Shown in pieces: positions 44,267-51,542 of a stretch of 64,000 nt of DNA. The notes beneath the pieces were generated by a model. That model was not told the origin of the DNA and did no database searches. It worked only from the letters and a program-made list of their open reading frames with translations. How positions within the stretch are numbered: position 1 is the first letter of the stretch; each line of letters opens with the position of its first letter. The stretch covers positions 24,869-88,868 of the forward strand of contig JAFTHW010000001.1 in the NCBI GenBank assembly GCA_017457225.1, given 5' to 3'. Source of the DNA: Clostridia bacterium (GTDB lineage Bacteria; Bacillota; Clostridia; Christensenellales; Borkfalkiaceae). The position numbers and the translations under genes are program-made.

Positions 44267-45394
44267 ATGAAAAAGAAATCGATTTTATCGTTGATTATTG
44301 CGGCGATGGCGGTCTTTAGCGTGTTCGCGTCTGGTTGCCAGGGATTTAATTTCGGCGGAACGCAGTCGAGTAGCGAGAGCAGTGAAAGCAGCGAAAGCAG
44401 TTCGGAACCGCATAAACACACAATCAGCCGCGATTGGACGAAAGACGAAACGCACCATTGGCACGAAGCGACTTGCGGTTGCGTGGGCGAAGAGTTCATC
44501 ATCGGCAAAGAAGAACATACGTGGGGGGATTGGTATGCAGTCGTTCCTATGACGTGTGAGATGGACGGTGAAGACGAGCGTATGTGCGAAGTCTGCGAAG
44601 AGTATCAAACGAGAACGGTTGAGGCGAAAGGTCACGAATCGGACGGCACGTTGTACTATATCCGCGAACAGCATTGGCAAGTATGCATGACCGAGGGTTG
44701 CGGCCAGGTCATCGAAACGGAAGAACATACGACCGAAAACGGCGTTTGCGAATGTGGATTCAAAGAAGACCCCAACGTATATTGGAACGACAGCGACAAC
44801 GTAGAAAAGCTCAAAGGCTCGCTTGGCGAACAGCCGAAAGTAACGTTCGAGCTCGTGTATAAAGAAGAACTTCCCGCAGGTTACGAAGGCGATTGCAGAA
44901 TGTTCTATAAGATCGGTACGAATAGTCCCAGCTATTGGTGGACGGCTTCGGTTATGCCGGGGATGGAAAAGGCGGATTACGAAAAACTTCGCGGTCAAGG
45001 CATCATTTTGACATCGCAGATCTATTGCGAAGTTCCCACGAATCCTTCTTCGACGTTTCCTTTCGTAACGTTCCTGTCCAAGATGTTCTACGACAGACCC
45101 GTCGAAGTCGAATACAGTACAGACGAGTACGGTAACGAAATAGGTACTCCGACGGAGTTTTACAGATGGGACTTCGACTGCGCGACTTGGTACACGTTGG
45201 AGTTTGAGTTGGATGCAATCCTTGATAATTGGGATTTGATCCACAGCGCGGACGACACGGTTCACCACGCAGGCGGAATGATGCACGCAAGAGGTTACGC
45301 GACCGACGTCAATACTGACTTGGATATCTATTGGGGCGATTTCCAATTGGTAGACAAAAAAGGCAAGGAAATTCCTTTGTCGGCGTTGAACTAA
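44267..45394 (+). CDS. Surface lipoprotein L3 (paralogue of L1/L2)
   Basis: 375 residues, lipobox FASG|C24, short Ser/Glu linker. It has HKHTISRDWTKDETHHWHE with CGC, then HTWGDWYAVV with CEMDGEDERMCEVCEEYQTR, then NVYWNDSDNVEKL. The shared module holds MPGMEKADYEKLRGQGIIL, LEFELDAILDNWD, ARGYATD and IYWGDFQLVDKKGKEIPL. The GGAGG ribosome site is seven bases upstream. A terminator follows. Confidence 0.87.
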   Translation: MKKKSILSLIIAAMAVFSVFASGCQGFNFGGTQSSSESSESSESSSEPHKHTISRDWTKDETHHWHEATCGCVGEEFIIGKEEHTWGDWYAVVPMTCEMDGEDERMCEVCEEYQTRTVEAKGHESDGTLYYIREQHWQVCMTEGCGQVIETEEHTTENGVCECGFKEDPNVYWNDSDNVEKLKGSLGEQPKVTFELVYKEELPAGYEGDCRMFYKIGTNSPSYWWTASVMPGMEKADYEKLRGQGIILTSQIYCEVPTNPSSTFPFVTFLSKMFYDRPVEVEYSTDEYGNEIGTPTEFYRWDFDCATWYTLEFELDAILDNWDLIHSADDTVHHAGGMMHARGYATDVNTDLDIYWGDFQLVDKKGKEIPLSALN

Positions 45395-45407
45395 AACAAA
45401 AAAAGAA

Positions 45408-45445
45408 AAACCCGTTCGTGATTTTCACGAGCGGGTTAGGTTTTT
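45408..45445 (+). terminator. Terminator after L3
   Basis: AACCCGTTCGTG (45409-45420) / CACGAGCGGGTT (45426-45437) followed by AGGTTTTT. Confidence 0.85.
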
Positions 45446-45481
45446 ATGTTTTCAAAAACTCCACTTTGCGAGTGGTTGTTG

Positions 45482-45613
45482 CACTATAACAATGCGATGT
45501 TGATGGCGCGCGGTACAATGACTGCGACGAACAACGTAGTGGACTGCTATTGGGGCGACTTTAAGTTGGTGGATAAGCAAGACAACGAAATCCCCTTGAG
45601 TTCTTTAAAATAA
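45482..45613 (+). pseudogene. C-terminal remnant of a fourth L1-L3 paralogue
   Basis: One frame reads HYNNAMLMARGTMTATN, then CYWGDFKLVDKQDNEIPL and stop. This is the C-terminus of the L1-L3 module (ARGYATD...YWGDFQLVDKKGKEIPL). It has no start or upstream module, so it is what remains of a deleted paralogue. Confidence 0.85.
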
Positions 45614-45963
45614 ACATCACTTCCTCTAAAAAATGAAAAAATGTACGAAAGCCGTTTGCAAAGGGTTGCAAGCGGTTTTTGTTTTATAAAACTCTTTCCA
45701 AAATTTACTAAAAAGAAAAAGAAAAAAACCTCTTGCGAGCTTGGGAAAAAAGTGATACAATAAAGCTAAACCTCCTCAAAAGATAAGAATCAAAAAAAGT
45801 TGATAAAATTTTCCAAACAGGTATAAAAACGATTTGCATTTTTTGAAATAAGTGATATAATAGATTAAGGAATGTGGGCGGATTTGTCGAAATGCGAAAA
45901 ATTCGTTCTACAGGTATTATTTTCCATAAAAATGAAAAATTTTATCATAATATAATGTGAGTA
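45614..45963 (+). promoter_or_regulatory. Long upstream region of the ABC operon with additional promoter-like sites
   Basis: No gene. TTGCGA-17-TACAAT (about 45732-45760) and TTGCAT-16-TATAAT (about 45834-45861) look like ordinary promoters. GATAAG/GATAAA blocks at 45782 and 45802 resemble the operator blocks but are 20 bp apart and out of register. Confidence 0.4.
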
Positions 45964-46048
45964 TAAATCATTTCCTCAAAAACGGATAAGATTTTACTAT
46001 AAACGGATAAAATTTTACCTATGAATTTTCACATTAATATGATAAAAT
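45964..46048 (+). promoter_or_regulatory. 21-bp-phased operator/promoter of the sugar ABC operon
   Basis: Blocks begin at 45964 (degenerate), 45985 (GATAAGATTTTACTATAAAC), 46006 (GATAAAATTTTACCTATG) and 46027. The -10 TAAAAT starts at 46043, 16 bp after the last block. A ~200-nt leader follows before the first permease gene. Confidence 0.75.
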
Positions 46049-46253
46049 AAGGAGAGTAAAGTAGTATGAGGGTATTGTGCCCTCCTATTCGCACATTACG
46101 CGTATATAATATGGAAGCGTAAAGGGGTGAACGGAACTTGCTTTGCTCGGTTCGGAACGGCGGTCTTGTTTTTCCGATGAAAAGAGTTGTAAAATGAGAG
46201 GTGCAAACCGAAAATCGATTTCCGAATTTCGATTTGGATCCGAGGAGGTAAAA

Positions 46254-47234
46254 ATGACAGACAATTTGATGGAAGAAAGCGTAGAAGTCCAAATACAAAC
46301 CGCTACGGAACCTTCCAATCAAACTCCGGAAGTGACAAAAAACAAAAAGAAGAAGATGCCTAAACAGGACGTCATTTTCATCCTTGCGATGTTGGCGATT
46401 CCCGTTGTGCATTTTGGTTTCTTCTGGATCAGTACGAACGTAGGCTCTTTGGCGTTGGCGTTCACGATGGGCGGCAAGTTCAGTATGCATTGGTTCGATA
46501 TGGTTTGGTTTGCTTTGAAGACGGGGCAGGACAACTTTGGAGAAGCGTTGCTCAACACGGGTATTTTCTTTGTAAAAGACTTATGTATGATCCCGTTCCA
46601 TTTGTTGGTATCGTACTTTTTGTATCGGCAGGTAAAAGGGTATTCGGTATTCCGTATTATCTTCTATATGCCTGCGATCATCAGTCCGGTTGCCATCGCG
46701 TCGATGTTCAGCTTGTTCGTAGGTCCTACGGGTCCTTTGAACCATTTGTTGGTTAACGAATTGCAATGGGTGAGCAAATCCGTAGGGTTCCTCTCCGACA
46801 GAAGATATGCGAATATGGTCATTATGTTCTATACGTTATGGCTCGGCTGGGGCGGCAATATGTTGTTGCTCGGCGGTGCGCTCGCCCGTGTACCGGTAGA
46901 AATATTGGAATCGGGTCGATTGGACGGTATCGGAACGTGGAGAGAAATTATCTATTTGATTTTCCCGTTGGTATGGCCCACGATGTCCACTTTGATTATT
47001 TTGGGCTTGACGGGCTTGTTCTCGGCTGGCGGACCCGTAATGTTGTTAACGGGTGGTAATTACGGTACCACAAACCTTACGTATTGGATCTTCTGTAAGA
47101 GTGGTGGTAACGATCCTTCGGCGGCGCAATACAACTACGTATCGGCAGCAGGTTTATTCTTGACAGCGATCGGCGTACCTATCATTCTCGTTTGCAGAAA
47201 ACTGATCGAGATGATCCCGACGGTGGAATACTAA
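46254..47234 (+). CDS. CUT1-type carbohydrate ABC transporter permease 1 (MalF/LplB-like)
   Basis: 326 residues from ATG 46254 (GAGGAGG). A Lys-rich cytoplasmic lead of ~35 residues precedes six membrane helices. The EAA loop that docks the ATPase is ILESGRLDGIGTWREIIYLI. It is the first gene of permease-permease-binding protein. No ATPase gene is in the operon, as is usual for CUT1 systems that share MsmK/MalK. Confidence 0.92.
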   Translation: MTDNLMEESVEVQIQTATEPSNQTPEVTKNKKKKMPKQDVIFILAMLAIPVVHFGFFWISTNVGSLALAFTMGGKFSMHWFDMVWFALKTGQDNFGEALLNTGIFFVKDLCMIPFHLLVSYFLYRQVKGYSVFRIIFYMPAIISPVAIASMFSLFVGPTGPLNHLLVNELQWVSKSVGFLSDRRYANMVIMFYTLWLGWGGNMLLLGGALARVPVEILESGRLDGIGTWREIIYLIFPLVWPTMSTLIILGLTGLFSAGGPVMLLTGGNYGTTNLTYWIFCKSGGNDPSAAQYNYVSAAGLFLTAIGVPIILVCRKLIEMIPTVEY

Positions 47235-47251
47235 AAAGGAGGGCGCGTATC

Positions 47252-48328
47252 ATGGAAACGACAGAAGTTATGACGGAAGAAATGATAGACGTAGAATCGG
47301 CTATCGAAGCCGTAGAAACGATCGAAGCACCTGTTCCTAAGAAGAAAAAGAAAAAGAGAAGAAAAAGAGGCGACGGCAACCTTTTGCACGAGCATAAGGG
47401 CGCGGATAAACCTTTATTCATCATCGTATTTACTATCTTTTTGTTTCACTCGTTGACGTTGATGATTCCCGTGATTTGGCTACTCATCAACACGTTCCAT
47501 TCGACGTATTCCCACGCGTTGACGGCGCAGGCGAACGGTGCGTTCTCCTTGCCTTTGACTCCGTTTGAATACAAGGAAATGATGAAGATCGTCAGCGGTG
47601 TAGAATCGTACATAGACGGCGCTGCAGGTTGGAAATTTAGCAATTACATCGATTCGTTCTTTGGCTTGTCCGTACGTGTCGGTGGCAAGAACGTAAACCT
47701 TTTGGGAATGCTTTGGAACTCGGTATGGTATACGGCTTGGGCGTCGGTATTGTCCTCAGTTATGCCCGCAATCACCGGCTACGTTATGAGTAAATATCGT
47801 TTCAAGGGTCGTGAATTTATCTATTCGGTAGCGATCTTCACAATGACGGTTCCCATCATCGGTACGACGGGTGCAGGTATTAAATTGGCGAGATTGGTAG
47901 GTTACTACGATTCGCCGATCTACCCGATCATAACGGGTTTAGGCGCAGGCTGGGGCGGCACGTTCCTTGTATATTACGGTTTCTTCAAATCGGTTGCGTG
48001 GGCGTACGCGGAAGCGGCGCAAATTGACGGTGCGGGTCCGTTCACGATCTTCTTTAAGATTATGTTCCCGCAGGCATTGCCGATTATGGGTACGTATTTG
48101 ATTACGACCTCGATCGACAACTGGAACTTGTACGAAGGTATCCTTTTGTTTATGCCCAGTTATCCCACTCTTTCGTCCGGTTTGTATAAATTCCAACAGA
48201 CGAGCTTGTTGCATCCTACCCTGTACTACACGGGTCTGATCGTTGCAAGTATCCCCACGATTGCAATTTTCGCAATTTTCTCGGATAAGATTATGACCAG
48301 CCTTTCCGTCGGCGGTTTGAAAGGTTAA
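47252..48328 (+). CDS. CUT1-type carbohydrate ABC transporter permease 2 (MalG/YtcP-like)
   Basis: 358 residues from ATG 47252 (AAAGGAGGG). A long charged N-terminus with KKKKKRRKRG precedes six helices. The EAA loop is AYAEAAQIDGAGPFTIFF, ending KIMFPQALP. The soluble loop between helices 1 and 2 is longer than usual. It lies 17 bp after permease 1 and 44 bp before the binding-protein gene. Confidence 0.92.
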   Translation: METTEVMTEEMIDVESAIEAVETIEAPVPKKKKKKRRKRGDGNLLHEHKGADKPLFIIVFTIFLFHSLTLMIPVIWLLINTFHSTYSHALTAQANGAFSLPLTPFEYKEMMKIVSGVESYIDGAAGWKFSNYIDSFFGLSVRVGGKNVNLLGMLWNSVWYTAWASVLSSVMPAITGYVMSKYRFKGREFIYSVAIFTMTVPIIGTTGAGIKLARLVGYYDSPIYPIITGLGAGWGGTFLVYYGFFKSVAWAYAEAAQIDGAGPFTIFFKIMFPQALPIMGTYLITTSIDNWNLYEGILLFMPSYPTLSSGLYKFQQTSLLHPTLYYTGLIVASIPTIAIFAIFSDKIMTSLSVGGLKG

Positions 48329-48372
48329 ACCAAATTAAAAAATTTAGTGACAACAGTCACAAGGAGGATAAA

Positions 48373-50178
48373 ATGAAAAAAATTAAAAGATTACTTGCAT
48401 GTTTGATGGCAGTGTCCTGCCTCGCAGGCGCAAGCGCAAGCTTGGTAGGCTGCGACTTCGGTGGCGGCGGTGGAGAAAGCTCCAGCGCAGCAGGCGAAAG
48501 TTCCAGCGCAGCAGGAGAAAGCTCCAGCGCAGCAGGCGAAAGTTCCAGCGCAACAGGAGAGAGCTCCAGCGCGTCTGGCACGGAAAAAGTCTACAAATAC
48601 GGCGAAGACCTTGGCGGCGACACCAGAAGCGCAATCACGCTCAATATTTCGGCTGTAAAATCCGGTTACGGTTTGGATTGGTTGCAGCCCGCGCTCGACG
48701 CGTTTAAAGAATTGGATTGGGTTAAACAAAAATATCCCCGTTTGACGATTGCGGCGTACGTAGAAAGCGACATCGAAACGCAGCTTGCGGATATCACGGC
48801 ATCTACGACCGATTACGATCTTTTCGTCTCGGTTCACACTTTGAACGCGCAGGTTGAAAAGCAAGTCAACGGCGAATACGTTATCCGTGATTTGACGGAT
48901 CTTGTAAACTGTGTAGTTCCTTGGGAAGACGTTACGCTTGGCGAAAAGATGAACTCTCAGATCGCAAGCAACATCGTACTTACTGGCAGAGGCGGCGAAG
49001 AATTCGTTTCTTCTATTCCTTGGAATACGGGTAAAACGGGTATCGTTTACAACGAAACTAGATTGAATAAATTGCTCGGCGAGAACACGTCGGAGAATAT
49101 GCCCCGCACGACGAATGAATTCTTGGCTATGCTTGAAGATTTGAACGAGGCTATGCCCGCAAGTGAAACGGATCAACCGTTCGTTATCACGGCATCTTCC
49201 CGTTATATGGGTATTTTGCAAGACTGGTGGATGCAGTACGAAGGAATCGAACAGTATGAGAACTACTACCAGTTGGTAGACGAGAACGGCGATATCAGCT
49301 CCTCGATCTTCGCTCAGCAAGGCAGATTGCGTTCTTTGGAAGTATTGGAAGACATTCTTCAGTACAAGAACATTGACGAAAACCTTGCATATGTTGGACC
49401 TTACGCAGAAATAGCAAACCAACAGAACCGTTTCTGTATGGGTACGCAGGGTGTCTTCACGCTGAACGGCGACTGGTTCTATAACGAAGCTGCGAAAGCT
49501 ACGCTTTCTGCAAAGAATACGGTTAGATTTATGCAGTCTCCCGTTGTAAGTGCAATCGTTGACAAATGCGAAACGGTAAATAGCGATGAAAAGCTTTCGT
49601 TCGTAATCGGCTGTGTAGACGAAGATAAAGATTTCGACGCGACGGCAACGGCATACAGTGCGGAATTCGGCGAAGACCTTCCCGAAGACGACTATGATAC
49701 GATTTTCGCTGCAAGAAGAGCATCCAACACGTTTGGCGGGCACTCTTTGTACGTACGTGCAGGCTCGGATGCAGAAGCGGTAGCGCTTGACTTCATCCGT
49801 TTCTTGGCAACCGACGAAGGTAACAAGATCTTCATGGATTCTACGAGCGGTATTTTGACGCCTTATATCGGCGCTGGCGAAACCAATTATAAAGTACCTG
49901 CAGCTGACTATGCGAAATATCCTAAGTTCCACCAGGATAGAATCGATCAGATTCAGAAAGCAAATCTTCCCAAAGATGGTTCCAACGTTAAGTCTATTTA
50001 CTACGGTGGTTGGCAGGATATGTTCCCCGATACGCCTTATCCCGAAACGTTTTTCTACGCTTCCAACGCTGCGGACAGAAAGACGGCGGAAGATATTTGG
50101 CAGGGTACGATCGACTACTATACCGGCAACAACAACGCACAGTTCAATGCATTGGTAGCGCAGTCTCAGATTAACTAA
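48373..50178 (+). CDS. Extracellular solute-binding lipoprotein of the sugar ABC transporter
   Basis: 601 residues, lipobox LVG|C27. A linker of near-identical seven-residue ESSSAAG units (21-bp DNA repeats at ~48475-48560) follows. The mature part is a family-1-like periplasmic-binding fold: an N-terminal lobe with VSGYGLDWLQPALDAF-like KSGYGLDWLQPALDAF, a hinge region, and TFGGHSLYVRAGSDAEAVAL near the end. FLATDEGNKIFMDSTSGILT is typical of CUT1 binding proteins. The ligand is probably an oligosaccharide. It is larger than the usual 420-550 residues. Confidence 0.9.
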   Translation: MKKIKRLLACLMAVSCLAGASASLVGCDFGGGGGESSSAAGESSSAAGESSSAAGESSSATGESSSASGTEKVYKYGEDLGGDTRSAITLNISAVKSGYGLDWLQPALDAFKELDWVKQKYPRLTIAAYVESDIETQLADITASTTDYDLFVSVHTLNAQVEKQVNGEYVIRDLTDLVNCVVPWEDVTLGEKMNSQIASNIVLTGRGGEEFVSSIPWNTGKTGIVYNETRLNKLLGENTSENMPRTTNEFLAMLEDLNEAMPASETDQPFVITASSRYMGILQDWWMQYEGIEQYENYYQLVDENGDISSSIFAQQGRLRSLEVLEDILQYKNIDENLAYVGPYAEIANQQNRFCMGTQGVFTLNGDWFYNEAAKATLSAKNTVRFMQSPVVSAIVDKCETVNSDEKLSFVIGCVDEDKDFDATATAYSAEFGEDLPEDDYDTIFAARRASNTFGGHSLYVRAGSDAEAVALDFIRFLATDEGNKIFMDSTSGILTPYIGAGETNYKVPAADYAKYPKFHQDRIDQIQKANLPKDGSNVKSIYYGGWQDMFPDTPYPETFFYASNAADRKTAEDIWQGTIDYYTGNNNAQFNALVAQSQIN

Positions 50179-50202
50179 AATTAAAGAAAGGCGTGGCATA
50201 TT

Positions 50203-50253
50203 ATGGCATTAAAGACGAAATTATTGAAATTAACTTCGCTCTTTTGCGCCTGA
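50203..50253 (+). CDS. Vestigial 16-codon frame resembling a truncated signal peptide
   Basis: AAAGAAAGG precedes ATG 50203. The frame reads MALKTKLLKLTSLFCA and stops. Losing one base would continue it as LTMLPFTVCLPLGGGK over the next 24 codons. It looks like a broken lipoprotein or membrane-peptide gene, or chance. Low confidence. Confidence 0.25.
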   Translation: MALKTKLLKLTSLFCA

Positions 50254-50284
50254 CGATGCTTCCTTTTACAGTATGTTTACCGTT

Positions 50285-50399
50285 GGGCGGAGGCAAGAAT
50301 TTGTCTCCGCCCTTTCTTGCATAAAGAATAACCCCGCGTTAGATGCGGGGTTATTCTTTAATAAATACGAACGCCACGCAACCTCGCGTGGCGTTCGTA
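50285..50399. terminator. Three consecutive hairpins between the ABC operon and the convergent AraC gene
   Basis: GGGCGGAG/CTCCGCCC (50285-50312); a 15-bp stem AAAGAATAACCCCGC/GCGGGGTTATTCTTT (50323-50359); and a 14-bp perfect stem TACGAACGCCACGC/GCGTGGCGTTCGTA (50366-50399). The last can serve the minus-strand gene. Confidence 0.85.
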
Positions 50400-50409
50400 T
50401 TTATATAAA

Positions 50410-51243
50410 TCAACGTTTTTTGTAGAAAGTAGGGGTACTCCCCGCGTACGCTTTGAAGATTTTTACGAAATAATTATAATCGTGAATTCCCACGTTGGAA
50501 GCGATCTCCGAGAGTGGCATATCGGTGGTGGAGATCAGTTGTTTCGCTTTTTCCACGCGGCATCGGTTTATGTAATGTTTCGGAGTCGTTCCGACGTTTT
50601 TCTGGAAGAGTGTATATAACATTTTCTGCGAAACGTGGAAATATTCGCACAGGTATTCGATGCTCAGTTTTTCGTGTAGATGGGAAGCGATGTACGGCTC
50701 GATATCCGTAGAGAACATCGTGTCTTTCACGGAGATAAAATTCTTAATTTCCGCGTAATCGAAAAGAGAGAACAAAAGGCTTTTGAGCGCTTCGCTCTTC
50801 GTAGACGAAAAGACGGGCATTTTCAAGTACGCGTCCTTGATCTCTTCGAAATTGACGTCGTGAGTGGTACAATACGCTTGCAACCGTTCCAAATCCTCGC
50901 GTTTTCTCTTATGTTCGCGGAAAGGACCGATCATAGCGTACCCCAAAGGCTGCTCGTTCGAGCCGATCTTGCAGACGATATTGACGAATCCGAAATGACA
51001 ATAGGAATAGAAAAACGTCTCTTCGGGGTTCTCCGTCAAATGCGTAAGCGCGATCAAGTCGGATTGACGGCATTTATTCCGCAACGTTTCTTTGAGCTTC
51101 CCGCATACACGTTCCGTGTTGGTATGGATACCGTTCAGATTGGTCGGCTCGAAGTTTTTATCATAAAAGGAAATTTCGACCTCGGAGAACGTGGACAGGG
51201 AGCCGAGTAATTTGTTAACTTGATTAAGATTATATCGTAACAT
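50410..51243 (-). CDS. AraC-family regulator with PocR sensor domain
   Basis: 277 residues from ATG 51243. The PocR ligand-binding domain covers ~residues 10-160, with cysteines in ERVCGKLKET, NKCRQSDLI and SYCHFG, as in redox- or small-molecule-sensing PocR proteins. The last ~100 residues are the double HTH of AraC, with IEYLCEYFHVSQKMLYTLFQ and VGIHDYNYFVKIFKAYAG. I place the start at 51243 because the longer frame begins inside the promoter; the mRNA would be nearly leaderless. It is the only regulator in the lipoprotein region and lies divergent to a 21-bp repeat array, so it is the obvious candidate to bind it. Confidence 0.9.
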   Translation of the reverse strand: MLRYNLNQVNKLLGSLSTFSEVEISFYDKNFEPTNLNGIHTNTERVCGKLKETLRNKCRQSDLIALTHLTENPEETFFYSYCHFGFVNIVCKIGSNEQPLGYAMIGPFREHKRKREDLERLQAYCTTHDVNFEEIKDAYLKMPVFSSTKSEALKSLLFSLFDYAEIKNFISVKDTMFSTDIEPYIASHLHEKLSIEYLCEYFHVSQKMLYTLFQKNVGTTPKHYINRCRVEKAKQLISTTDMPLSEIASNVGIHDYNYFVKIFKAYAGSTPTFYKKR

Positions 51244-51252
51244 AACAAAAAA

Positions 51253-51281
51253 AGTATACTTTCTTTTTGTCATAAAGTCAA
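51253..51281 (-). promoter_or_regulatory. Promoter of the AraC/PocR gene
   Basis: On the minus strand: TTGACT (51276-51281), a 17-bp spacer and TATACT (51253-51258). The transcript should start within about 5 nt of the ATG at 51243. Confidence 0.7.
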
Positions 51282-51374
51282 GCGTTAAAGGGTGAAAATA
51301 GAAAAAAAGTTCCCAAAATTAGAAAAAGTTTTACTTTTCCGGGTAGAAATATTTCTTCACGTAGCAAGAAAAAA

Positions 51375-51480
51375 GATAAGATTTTCTAAAAAAAAGATAA
51401 GATTTTCTAAAAAAAAGATAAGATTTTTCTAAAAAAAGATAAAAAAATGACTAGACTATTACAAGTAAAAATGATATAAT
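51375..51480 (+). promoter_or_regulatory. 21-bp-phased operator array and promoter of L4-MPE1
   Basis: Four near-identical blocks GATAAGATTTTCTAAAAAAA begin at 51375, 51396, 51417 and 51438, a fifth degenerate one at 51459, all in 21-bp steps. The -10 TATAAT is at 51475-51480, 16 bp after the last block. It is the most regular of the five arrays. A GCGTAGC/GCTACGC hairpin (51494-51510) lies in the leader. Confidence 0.85.
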
Positions 51481-51542
51481 ATATAAGTAAAAATGCGTAG
51501 CTTTGCTACGCAAAAAAATCTCAAATTTTTATGGAGGCAAAT

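Noticed and set aside
45614-46253. A small gene in the ABC operon leader
   Set aside because: Short frames lack ribosome sites and family features; the region is better explained by promoters, operator blocks and a leader.
48391-50199. 602-codon minus-strand open frame opposite the solute-binding protein gene
   Set aside because: It is antisense to a clear binding-protein gene, with no ribosome site and no family features; the length comes from strong codon bias on the other strand.
51375-51460. CRISPR or simple AT-rich repeat
   Set aside because: Blocks have no spacers and the same 21-bp phasing relative to a -10 box recurs at four other promoters, so a regulatory reading is better.
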